Part shown: in pieces, positions 1 to 5,878 of the stretch
Numbering within the stretch: the first letter of the stretch is position 1
How the letters are laid out: the number at the start of each line of letters is the position of its first letter
From: Clostridia bacterium
GTDB lineage: Bacteria; Bacillota; Clostridia; TANB77; CAG-508
Direction of reading: 5' to 3'
Length of the DNA: 64,000 nucleotides
NCBI GenBank assembly: GCA_017936925.1
Contig: JAGBEP010000002.1
Location: forward strand, 1 to 64,000
Notes under the pieces: generated by a model
Database searches by the model: none
What the model was told of the DNA's origin: nothing
Seen by the model: the letters and a program-made list of their open reading frames with translations, nothing else
Position numbers and translations under genes: made by a program

Positions 1-1
1 T

Positions 2-91
2 CCTACAAGTGCACTTATAGATTTAATGAATGATAAACCACTAAAGTTATCAGAAATATTAGCAAAAGAAAAAGATGAAAAAAGCAATTAA
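2..91 (+). CDS. C-terminal end of an unidentified gene (partial)
   Basis: An open frame enters from the left edge and runs 29 codons to a TAA stop at 89-91. The tail is hydrophilic (it ends KEKDEKSN), as expected for a protein C-terminus, and a hairpin overlaps and follows the stop. I do not recognise the family from this fragment. The gene is cut by the window edge, not necessarily broken. Confidence 0.5.
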   Translation, partial: PTSALIDLMNDKPLKLSEILAKEKDEKSN

Positions 92-107
92 TTTCATCTT
101 CTTTTTC
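67..107 (+). terminator. AT-rich hairpin at the end of the left-edge gene
   Basis: GATGAAA at 74-80 pairs with TTTCATC at 92-98, extended by flanking A/T pairs and followed by a CTTTTT run. The stem includes the last codons of the partial gene. It is weak because nearly all pairs are A-T, but the position is right for a terminator. Confidence 0.45.
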
Positions 108-140
108 GTACAATCATTTATCTAGGCTGTGAATAGTAAC

Positions 141-162
141 AAAAAATGCACGATATTTCATA
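141..162. repeat. Left copy of a 22-bp exact direct repeat
   Basis: The 22 bases at 141-162 recur exactly at 512-533, 371 bp away. Both contain GCACGATATTTCAT. The right copy forms the left arm of a terminator hairpin; this left copy has no partner arm. The two copies bracket the toxin-antitoxin-like locus, so they may record an insertion or duplication event. Confidence 0.8.
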
Positions 163-180
163 TTTGAACTAATTAACATC

Positions 181-209
181 TTGAAGATAATTTAAATATA
201 TGATAGTAT
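181..209 (+). promoter_or_regulatory. Promoter for the candidate antitoxin RNA
   Basis: A -35 TTGAAG (181-186), a 17-bp spacer and a -10 TAGTAT (204-209) face right. Nothing protein-coding lies directly downstream on this strand; the first structure met is a 7-bp stem-loop at 214-232 and then the terminator at 293-317. This suits a promoter for a short RNA. Confidence 0.45.
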
Positions 210-212
210 GAA

Positions 213-320
213 TATGTAAGGAAGACTTACATAAAATAAAAAAGGAACACCTAATTTTGGATGTTAAGTGATTACCTTTTTGTAGTTTTCACAAAACCCC
301 CTGTTTATGGTGGTTTTTAT
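213..320 (+). ncRNA. Candidate antisense (antitoxin) RNA, about 105 nt
   Basis: A predicted transcript starts just after the -10 at 204-209 and ends at the hairpin terminator 293-317. It opens with a perfect stem-loop (ATGTAAG, loop GAAGA, CTTACAT; 214-232) and carries no credible open frame. It would be fully complementary to the 3' part of the minus-strand message for the 31-residue peptide, like RatA against txpA mRNA in Bacillus. The existence and ends of the RNA are inferred from sequence only. Confidence 0.4.
293..317. terminator. Bidirectional hairpin shared by convergent small transcripts
   Basis: AAAACCCCC (293-301) pairs with GGTGGTTTT (309-317) around the loop TGTTTAT, with one C/T mismatch. 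Read right, it is followed by TATTTT; read left, by GTTTTG. It lies immediately after the stop of the minus-strand peptide gene and at the end of the candidate plus-strand RNA, so it can end both. Confidence 0.65.
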
Positions 321-412
321 TTTAACACTATCATTTTAATAATAATATAGAATAAAATAAAAATAATTATAAATAAATTAATTAAAATAAAATATAATAA
401 TTTCTTATTCAC
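317..412 (-). CDS. Small hydrophobic peptide, candidate type I toxin
   Basis: A GTG-started frame of 31 codons on the minus strand encodes MNKKLLYFILIN followed by a nearly unbroken run of I, L, F and Y and a basic end (IKMIVLK). This is a single membrane helix with positive ends. An AGAAAGAGGTGA ribosome site lies 5 bases before the start, a promoter lies at 481-510, and a hairpin terminator directly follows the stop. Size, charge pattern and the convergent RNA fit type I toxins of the TxpA/BsrG or Fst kind. I see no sequence match to a named family, so the function is inferred. Confidence 0.5.
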   Translation of the reverse strand: MNKKLLYFILINLFIIIFILFYIIIKMIVLK

Positions 413-480
413 AACTATCACCTCTTTCTATAAAAAGAATAGAAGTAATCACCTAAACAATTAAATGTTCCTTAGGTAAT

Positions 481-510
481 AGAATATCAAATTATAAGAT
501 GTTAGGTCAA
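481..510 (-). promoter_or_regulatory. Minus-strand promoter for the small peptide message
   Basis: Read on the minus strand, TTGACC (510-505), an 18-bp spacer and TATTCT (486-481) make a usable sigma-A type promoter. Transcription would begin near 474 and give a leader of about 60 nt before the GTG at 412. The leader contains the 5' arm of the inverted repeat. Confidence 0.5.
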
Positions 511-511
511 G

Positions 512-533
512 AAAAAATGCACGATATTTCATA
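512..533. repeat. Right copy of the 22-bp exact direct repeat
   Basis: This is identical to 141-162. Here the repeat supplies the left arm of a complete terminator hairpin, suggesting that this is the original context and that the left copy is the orphan. Confidence 0.8.
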
Positions 534-560
534 ATTAAAAAATGTCGTGTTTTCTTTTTT
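520..560 (+). terminator. Strong terminator upstream of the Nudix-like gene
   Basis: CACGATATTT (520-529) pairs with AAATGTCGTG (540-549), ten pairs including one G-T, followed by TTTTCTTTTTT. It would stop plus-strand read-through into the gene at 603, whose extended -10 lies only a few bases downstream. Confidence 0.75.
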
Positions 561-564
561 AGTA

Positions 565-573
565 TGATATAAT
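565..573 (+). promoter_or_regulatory. Extended -10 promoter for the Nudix-like gene and ung
   Basis: TGATATAAT at 565-573 is an extended -10 element (TG, one base, TATAAT). No good -35 is seen, which is usual for extended -10 promoters. The gene begins 30 bases downstream after the ribosome site AGAGGAGA. Confidence 0.5.
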
Positions 574-602
574 AAAATTGTTAATAAGAGGAGATGTAAC
601 TT

Positions 603-1418
603 ATGTACAATAGTGAAGAAGAATTTTTAAAAAATTATGATTCAAGTAAATTTGAAAAGTTATCATTAACAACTGATATATTAATTATTTCAATTGCAAA
701 TGAAAAGGTTGATAATTATCGTAAAACTTCAAAAAAGAATATGAGTATTTTGTTAGTTAAAAGAGATGATTATCCATTTAAGGATAAATGGTGTTTACCA
801 GGAGGTTTTTTAGATGTACATGAAGACTTAGAAGATGCTCCAAATAGGATATTAAAAAGAGAAACTAATTTAGATAATATTTATTTAGAACAATTATATA
901 CATTTGGTGATGTTCATAGAGACCCTAGAATGCGTATTGTTTCAACAGCTTATATGGCATTAATTGATAAAAATAGATTAAATACTAAACTAATGGAAAA
1001 TGCTTCTTGGTTTAATGTTAGTGTTAAAGAAGAAAATGGAATTGTTACAATTATTCTTGATAATGGTAAAGATATATTAAAAACTAGAATTAAGAAGACA
1101 TTAAAAGATAAAACAACTGATAGATATAAGTTTGAAATAGTTGAAAATAATGATTTAGCGTTTGATCATGCGTTAGTTATTTTATCTGGAATTGAAAGAT
1201 TAAAAAATAAGATAATGTATACAGATATTGTGTTTAATATGATGCCTAAGGAGTTTACATTGGGAGAGTTACAACAAGTTTATGAGGTTATTCTTAATAA
1301 GAAATTACTAGATCCTGCTTTTAGAAGAATTATTGCTAATAAGGTTGAAGCAACGGATGATTATAAAACTGGTGAAGGACATAGGCCATCTAGATTATTT
1401 AGATATAAGAAGGATTAA
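603..1418 (+). CDS. NrtR-like Nudix-fold transcriptional regulator
   Basis: This 271-residue protein has an N-terminal Nudix fold and a C-terminal winged-helix region (about 190-265, with LGELQQVYEVIL and LDPAFRRII) as in NrtR regulators of NAD metabolism, which sense ADP-ribose. The Nudix box begins GGFLDVHEDLEDAP at residues 67-80 but continues RILKRETNL where active enzymes have REL-EE-GL, so metal-binding glutamates are missing. I infer a ligand-sensing repressor without hydrolase activity, although annotation pipelines often call it ADP-ribose pyrophosphatase. It starts at ATG 603 after AGAGGAGA. ung follows two bases after its stop, in the same transcript. Targets cannot be read here. 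Confidence 0.75.
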   Translation: MYNSEEEFLKNYDSSKFEKLSLTTDILIISIANEKVDNYRKTSKKNMSILLVKRDDYPFKDKWCLPGGFLDVHEDLEDAPNRILKRETNLDNIYLEQLYTFGDVHRDPRMRIVSTAYMALIDKNRLNTKLMENASWFNVSVKEENGIVTIILDNGKDILKTRIKKTLKDKTTDRYKFEIVENNDLAFDHALVILSGIERLKNKIMYTDIVFNMMPKEFTLGELQQVYEVILNKKLLDPAFRRIIANKVEATDDYKTGEGHRPSRLFRYKKD

Positions 1419-1420
1419 TT

Positions 1421-2068
1421 ATGATTGGTAATGATTGGGATAATGTTTTAAAAAATATATATGATGGTGAATATTTTAGACCACTACTTTTAAAAGTACA
1501 AAATGAATATAAAAATAAAGTAATATTTCCACCTAAACATGAAGTATTTAATGCTTTTAGATTAACTCCTTTTGCTAATGTTAAAGTGGTAATTGTAGGA
1601 CAAGATCCATATCATGGAGTAGGTGAAGCACATGGATTATCATTTTCAGTTAGAGATGGTGTAAAATTACCACCAAGTTTAAAAAATATCTATAAGGAAT
1701 TATATGACGATTTAGGAGTTCCAATAAGAACTAGTGGCGATTTAAGCTCGTGGGCCAAACAAGGAGTTTTGATGCTTAACTCAACTTTAACAGTTGAAAA
1801 AGATAATGCGAATAGTCATAGTAATATAGGTTGGCAACAATTTACAGATGATGTTATTAGATTAATTGATAATAATAAAAGAGATGTTGTTTTTATACTA
1901 TGGGGTAATTATGCAAGAAGTAAGAAAGCGTTAATTAAAAATAATTTTATTATTGAGAGTGCTCATCCATCACCTTTTAGTGCATATAATGGATTTTTTG
2001 GCTCTAAACCATTTTCAAAGTGCAATAATTATTTAAAGAGCAAAGGGTTAGAAGAAATTAAATGGTGA
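1421..2068 (+). CDS. ung: Uracil-DNA glycosylase (family 1)
   Basis: Ung removes uracil from DNA to start base-excision repair. The 215-residue length is typical. The water-activating motif GQDPYH is at 60-65 (Asp62 catalytic), and the minor-groove loop HPSPFS starts at 182 with GFFGSKPFSKCN after it. The LMLNSTLTV and VVFILWGN strands are also present. It starts two bases after the NrtR-like gene and ends in a terminator whose stem includes the TGA stop. All key residues are intact, and identification is secure. Confidence 0.96.
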   Translation: MIGNDWDNVLKNIYDGEYFRPLLLKVQNEYKNKVIFPPKHEVFNAFRLTPFANVKVVIVGQDPYHGVGEAHGLSFSVRDGVKLPPSLKNIYKELYDDLGVPIRTSGDLSSWAKQGVLMLNSTLTVEKDNANSHSNIGWQQFTDDVIRLIDNNKRDVVFILWGNYARSKKALIKNNFIIESAHPSPFSAYNGFFGSKPFSKCNNYLKSKGLEEIKW

Positions 2069-2092
2069 ATAGTTGGATTATTCACTTTTTTG
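2065..2092 (+). terminator. Terminator after ung
   Basis: GTGAATA (2065-2071) pairs with TATTCAC (2079-2085) and is followed by seven Ts. The ung stop codon lies within the left arm. Confidence 0.8.
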
Positions 2093-2101
2093 AAAAATAT
2101 A

Positions 2102-2130
2102 TTGACGAACATATGTTTATAATATATAAT
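2102..2130 (+). promoter_or_regulatory. Consensus promoter for the LiaF-like operon
   Basis: TTGACG (2102-2107), a 17-bp spacer and TATAAT (2125-2130) form a near-perfect sigma-A promoter. A second -10-like sequence, TATGATAAAAT, near 2169 matches a pattern seen before other genes here and could be a downstream promoter. Confidence 0.7.
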
Positions 2131-2202
2131 GTGAATATGGAACAAAAATATATTTAATTTTAATAATCTATGATAAAATTGTTATGGAAGGATATGATAA
2201 TT

Positions 2203-2700
2203 ATGAGAAATAAAAATATTTATTTATTAGGAATAATTTTGATAATTATTGGTATAATGTTTGGATTTGAAGTATTGAATTTTAAAATTTTTAGATTGAT
2301 TGTTAAATTGATATTATCAGTTATTATTATTTGGCTTGGATTTAATGTTATATCCAGCGATAAAAGTGATAATAAATGTTTAGATAATGATTATTGGACT
2401 ATTTTTAATGATAAAAAGTTTATAATTAATGATAATAGTGTAAAAGTGTTTAAAACTACGGCATTATTTGGGAATATTACTTTAGATTTAAGAAATATAG
2501 ATTTAAGCGATGATATAGTAATAGATAATTATGTTGTGTTCGGGAAAGTTAATTTGTATGTTACTGATAATGTTAAGGTGGTTAATAACGTATCTACTGT
2601 GTTTGGAAGAACTAATATTAAATATAAATCAGTTGATGAAAAAATAATAAATATTAATTTAAAGGGAATTGTTTTGTTTGGAGGTGTAAGTGTTAAATGA
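2203..2700 (+). CDS. LiaF-like membrane protein
   Basis: The N-terminus has two or three closely packed membrane segments (NIYLLGIILIIIGIMFGF and IVKLILSVIIIWLGF). The soluble C-terminus has repeated beta motifs (TALFGNITLDLR, VVFGKVNLYV, TVFGRTNI, VLFGGVSVK), as in LiaF and other cell-wall-stress response proteins. LiaF inhibits the LiaRS two-component system at the membrane, but no LiaRS genes are in the window. I chose ATG 2203 because GGAAGGA at 2186 is correctly spaced; the ATG at 2170 lies in a probable -10 element. Its end overlaps the next gene (ATGA), so the two are translationally coupled. The exact role is inferred. Confidence 0.7.
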   Translation: MRNKNIYLLGIILIIIGIMFGFEVLNFKIFRLIVKLILSVIIIWLGFNVISSDKSDNKCLDNDYWTIFNDKKFIINDNSVKVFKTTALFGNITLDLRNIDLSDDIVIDNYVVFGKVNLYVTDNVKVVNNVSTVFGRTNIKYKSVDEKIININLKGIVLFGGVSVK

Positions 2701-3434
2701 ATAATACACAAAAAGTTATTAAATATTTAGTTACTTTTTTAGCATTAATGTTAATTTTCTTTATAGTTTATATTCCATTTATGTTTATAAGTAGTGCGAT
2801 TAATGGAATCCATAAAGTTTTATTTGTTACTTTACCAAGTGATTTGATTATGGAAAAAGCTGAGTTAGATAATTTTGATTTTTCAAAAATATCTATTGAC
2901 GTTAGTTCTAGTAATATAACAGTTAATGATGGAAGTGAGTTTAATGTTAAATCTAATAATGATAAAATAAAATTTGAAGTTATTGGTGATACTTTATATG
3001 TAAAAGAAAATGGTAATAGAAAATCTAATGATTATAAATTAAACTTAACTATTCCAAAGGAAATGATTAATTTATTGGATGTTAAAGTAGCTAATGGAAA
3101 TATTAATGTAGAAAATGTTATTATTAATGAGTTAAATATTGATATTAAACATGGAGATGTAAATATAGATAATTCTATATTTAATGAAACTAGTTTTAAT
3201 TTAAAAATGGGTAATTTTAATTTTGATGGTAAAATAAATGAAAGTATTTATATTAATAATAATATTGGTGATATAACACTTATGGTTAATGATAATATTG
3301 AAAATTATAAAGTTAATACAACAAATATTATTGGAAGTGTTTTAATTAATGGGAAAAATAATGAAAATGTTAATAATGGTAATAAAATGATAAGTGTAAA
3401 AAATAAAGTTGGTTCTATTAGTGTAAATTTTTAA
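2697..3434 (+). CDS. DUF4097-like beta-solenoid membrane protein
   Basis: This 245-residue protein has one N-terminal membrane segment (about 12-35) and an extracellular, asparagine-rich repetitive beta domain with short repeats such as VKVANGNINVENV, IDIKHGDVNIDNS and LKMGNFNFDG, typical of DUF4097/adhesin-like solenoids. It overlaps the LiaF-like gene by four bases, with GGAGGTG before its ATG. DUF4097 and LiaF-type domains often occur together in envelope-stress systems, so the pair probably works at the membrane. No enzymatic motif is seen. Confidence 0.65.
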   Translation: MNNTQKVIKYLVTFLALMLIFFIVYIPFMFISSAINGIHKVLFVTLPSDLIMEKAELDNFDFSKISIDVSSSNITVNDGSEFNVKSNNDKIKFEVIGDTLYVKENGNRKSNDYKLNLTIPKEMINLLDVKVANGNINVENVIINELNIDIKHGDVNIDNSIFNETSFNLKMGNFNFDGKINESIYINNNIGDITLMVNDNIENYKVNTTNIIGSVLINGKNNENVNNGNKMISVKNKVGSISVNF

Positions 3435-3449
3435 AGGAAACATTATATT

Positions 3450-3932
3450 ATGGAAGGATATAAAATTTTTATAGGTAGTAAAGATAATTTTGTAAATAAT
3501 TATGGATTTCAGTTTGAAGAAGGAAAAATATACGAAACTGATCAAGATATTTGCCCTAAAAAAGCAGGATTTCATTTTGCTAAAAGATTAGAAGATACAT
3601 TAAGATATGGTAATGCTCGTGAAGAGGATGTAATTATATGTAAAGTTACTGCTCTTGGAAAAATAATTGAATATGAAGATGATTATTATGGTTATTATGA
3701 CTTATACGTTACTGATAAAATTAAGATTGATAAAATTTTAACTAGAGAAGATATAATTAGTTATGCTTTGGAATTACCCGAATATAGACTTGAAAGATTT
3801 ATTCAAACTATGAAATTAAGTGATGAAGAGGTAAAATTGTTTATGGGTAAAAGTTCATTGATAGATAAATATATATTGTTTTATCATTACAATGATAAAA
3901 ATGTTTTTAATACTCAATATAAAGGAAGATAA
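3450..3932 (+). CDS. Uncharacterised protein, DUF7666-like
   Basis: This soluble 160-residue protein begins MEGYKIFIGSKDNF, with GFQFEEGKIYE and then CPKKAGFHFAKRLEDTLRY. The order resembles the DUF7666 family found in phages and Bacillota (start of a Gly-Phe-Gln-Tyr segment, then Gly-Phe-His-Phe). No function is known to me. It follows the DUF4097 gene by 15 bases and precedes the MazG-like gene by five, so it is probably in the same transcript. The family name is from memory and not certain. Confidence 0.5.
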   Translation: MEGYKIFIGSKDNFVNNYGFQFEEGKIYETDQDICPKKAGFHFAKRLEDTLRYGNAREEDVIICKVTALGKIIEYEDDYYGYYDLYVTDKIKIDKILTREDIISYALELPEYRLERFIQTMKLSDEEVKLFMGKSSLIDKYILFYHYNDKNVFNTQYKGR

Positions 3933-3937
3933 ATATT

Positions 3938-4288
3938 ATGGAAGATAAAAAAATTTTTAATAAGCTTGTTAGAGATAATATAATTGAAAAAATTACTAAT
4001 AATGGAGAGTTTGTTTCATATAGAGTTCTTGATGATATAGAATATAAAAGAGAACTCTTAAAAAAATTAAAAGAAGAATGTAATGAAGTTATTGATGCAT
4101 TTGCTTACGGGCAAAGTGGGGATATGGTTATAGAACTTGCTGACGTTTTAGAAGTTTTAAATTATTTAGCTAAGTCTATAAATGTTAATATGCAAGAAGT
4201 TAACGATGTGGCTATGATGAAAAAAGCAAAAAATGGTGGTTTTGATAAAAAATATTATTTAGAAAAAACTATGAAAAGAAAGAAATGA
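3938..4288 (+). CDS. MazG-like nucleoside triphosphate pyrophosphohydrolase
   Basis: This 116-residue all-alpha protein has the phosphoribosyl-ATP pyrophosphohydrolase/MazG fold: FNKLVRDNIIEKI at the start, EECNE at 46-50 and ELADVLEVL from 66, which give the ExxE...ExxD magnesium-binding set, and GGFDKKYYLEK near the end. Members hydrolyse non-canonical or excess NTPs to NMP and pyrophosphate. Length and motifs are normal. Its TGA stop overlaps the ATG of the next short frame at 4285. The substrate cannot be deduced. Confidence 0.8.
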   Translation: MEDKKIFNKLVRDNIIEKITNNGEFVSYRVLDDIEYKRELLKKLKEECNEVIDAFAYGQSGDMVIELADVLEVLNYLAKSINVNMQEVNDVAMMKKAKNGGFDKKYYLEKTMKRKK

Positions 4289-4395
4289 TAAAATTGAATT
4301 ATTTGGATACAATAGATAATAGGTTAAAAGAGTATTATGGAATATTGTCATGGGATTTTCCTCATTTTTTAAATGATTATATTTTTACTAAATAA
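4285..4395 (+). pseudogene. N-terminal piece of the HD-domain gene, ended by an in-frame stop
   Basis: A 36-codon frame (starting MIKLNYLDTIDNRLKEYY and ending NDYIFTK) overlaps the stop of the MazG-like gene by ATGA. Its TAA at 4393-4395 is followed at once by ATG 4396 in the same frame. Homologues, as I remember them, run straight through this point (Tyr-Ile-x-Thr-Lys-Glu-Met-Gln), so the TAA looks like a GAA-to-TAA nonsense change in one original gene. Termination-reinitiation at TAAATG could still yield the C-terminal part. Confidence 0.65.
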
Positions 4396-5337
4396 ATGCA
4401 ACATCAAAAGGAAATAAGTGTAACATGTGGTAAAATATATTCAAAAATGTTTAAATATGGCTATCCTTATACAAGTTTAGATCATAGTGTTGGTGTTGCT
4501 TTAATTGTTTGGAATTTTACGGCTGATAAGAAACAAACTTTGGCAGGATTATTTCATGATATTGCTTCTCCTGTTTTTAAACATACTGTTGATATATTTA
4601 ATGGAGATGCTGATAAACAAGAATCAACAGAAGAAAAGACCTCAGATATTATTAAAAATTCGGAAGATATTATGACATTACTTGAAAGAGATGGTATTAA
4701 ATTAGAAGAGATCAATGACTATTATATATATTCAATTGCTGATAATGATACTCCTAGATTATCAGCTGATAGATTAGAATATTCACTTTCAAATGCTTTG
4801 TTCGTAAATGAATTATGTGATATAGAAGAAATAAAAAGATTTTATGAAAATATTTATGTGGGAGTTAATGAAGATAAAGAATTAGAATTATGTTTTGATG
4901 ATGAAGATATTGCAGATAAATTTGTGGAGTTAACTAGTAGGTTATCAATATTGTATCGTGATGATAAAACAAGATTTTCAATGGGATTATTAAGTGATAT
5001 TTTGAAATGGTTAGTTAAAAATAAATTAATAACTATTGATGATTTATATGAATTAAGTGATGATGAAGTTGTTGAAATAATTAATAAATCTAGATTAAAA
5101 AATGTCTTTGGCAAATGGGCAAATATGAAAGATGTTAAAGTTTCTAAAAATATGCCTGATGATTATTATTGGGTGAGATCTAGAGCTAAAATAAGATATA
5201 TTGATCCATTAGTTAATGATAGCAGAATTTCAAGTTTAAGTGAAAATGCAAGAAAAAATATAGCTAATAATTTTAATTATGATATGGAAAATTATGTATA
5301 TTCTGATTCAATTAAGCTAAAGAAACTTGAAAAATGA
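4396..5337 (+). CDS. HD-domain phosphohydrolase, main part after an in-frame stop
   Basis: The 313 residues from ATG 4396 hold an HD domain: LDH at 28-30, then FHD at 53-55 (His54, Asp55), and later SIADNDTPRLSADRLEYSLS, which supplies a further Asp. HD proteins of this kind hydrolyse phosphate esters, often of nucleotides (dGTPase-like). The true N-terminus is probably the 36 codons before the TAA at 4393. There is no ribosome site of its own, so expression would depend on read-through or reinitiation. It overlaps the next, frameshifted gene by ATGA. The fold assignment is firm; activity is uncertain. Confidence 0.7.
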   Translation: MQHQKEISVTCGKIYSKMFKYGYPYTSLDHSVGVALIVWNFTADKKQTLAGLFHDIASPVFKHTVDIFNGDADKQESTEEKTSDIIKNSEDIMTLLERDGIKLEEINDYYIYSIADNDTPRLSADRLEYSLSNALFVNELCDIEEIKRFYENIYVGVNEDKELELCFDDEDIADKFVELTSRLSILYRDDKTRFSMGLLSDILKWLVKNKLITIDDLYELSDDEVVEIINKSRLKNVFGKWANMKDVKVSKNMPDDYYWVRSRAKIRYIDPLVNDSRISSLSENARKNIANNFNYDMENYVYSDSIKLKKLEK

Positions 5338-5824
5338 ATAAGGAAGAGGTATATGACTTTTTAAAGAAAAATAATATTAAATTTGAAGTAGATGAACATA
5401 TTTTGGTATTTAATATGAATGATTTAAAAAGAGTTTCACTAAAATATCAAAATTATGATGGAACAAAATATATTTTTGAGAGATGATAAAAAAGAAAATT
5501 ATTATTTAGTAACGGTTTTAGGAAATAAGAAAATTGATTTGAAAAAATTTAGAATAGAAAATGGATTGAGACATCTTTAGCTTTGCAAGTGATGTGGAAC
5601 TATATAATTATTTAAAATTAATTTCTGGGGTGGTTACACCTTTAGGATTATTAAATGATAAAGACAAAGTTGTAAAACTTTATATAGATGATAATTTTTT
5701 TAAAGATCCATTTATAATTGGAGTTCATCCTAATGATAATTCAGCAACTAATTGGTTAAATGTAAATGATTTCGTTAGTATTATAAAAAATAATGGTAAT
5801 GAAGTTCATTTAACTAAGATTTAA
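5334..5824 (+). pseudogene. YbaK/PrdX-like aminoacyl-tRNA deacylase, two frameshifts
   Basis: The N-terminal frame starts at ATG 5334 (MNKEEVYDFLKKNNIKFEV). It is lost near 5466, where one extra A moves the match to the next frame (NIFLRDDKKENYYLVTVLG), and again at 5578, where one extra T moves it to SFASDVELYNYLKL and VTPLGLLNDK, ending at 5824. Joined, the pieces match the prolyl-tRNA editing family that clears mischarged Ala or Cys from tRNA-Pro. Both lesions lie in A or T runs, so sequencing or assembly error is a real alternative to decay. Confidence 0.75.
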
Positions 5825-5825
5825 C

Positions 5826-5855
5826 TTGATTAAAGAATTAAAATTCTTGTATAAT
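5826..5855 (+). promoter_or_regulatory. Promoter for asnB with an internal palindrome
   Basis: TTGATT (5826-5831), an 18-bp spacer and TATAAT (5850-5855). The spacer contains AGAATTAAAATTCT (6-bp arms, 2-bp centre), which could bind a repressor or be chance in such AT-rich DNA. Confidence 0.5.
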
Positions 5856-5878
5856 TTTTAAAGAAAGAGTTGATTTAA

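Larger units (their letters stand above)
244..471. repeat. Imperfect inverted repeat bracketing the small peptide gene
   Basis: Arms at 244-276 and 445-471 are imperfect reverse complements; both contain GGAACA and GTGATTAC when read towards the centre. In a minus-strand transcript the 5' arm (471 to 445) can pair with the 3' arm (276 to 244). Such long-range 5'-3' pairing is a known way in which type I toxin mRNAs are kept untranslated (hok and aapA, for example). Bulges interrupt the pairing in the middle. Confidence 0.6.

Noticed and set aside
2529-2711. Minus-strand open frame of 60 codons inside the LiaF-like gene
   Set aside because: It lacks a ribosome site and mirrors a strongly supported plus-strand gene; AT-rich coding DNA gives many such shadows.
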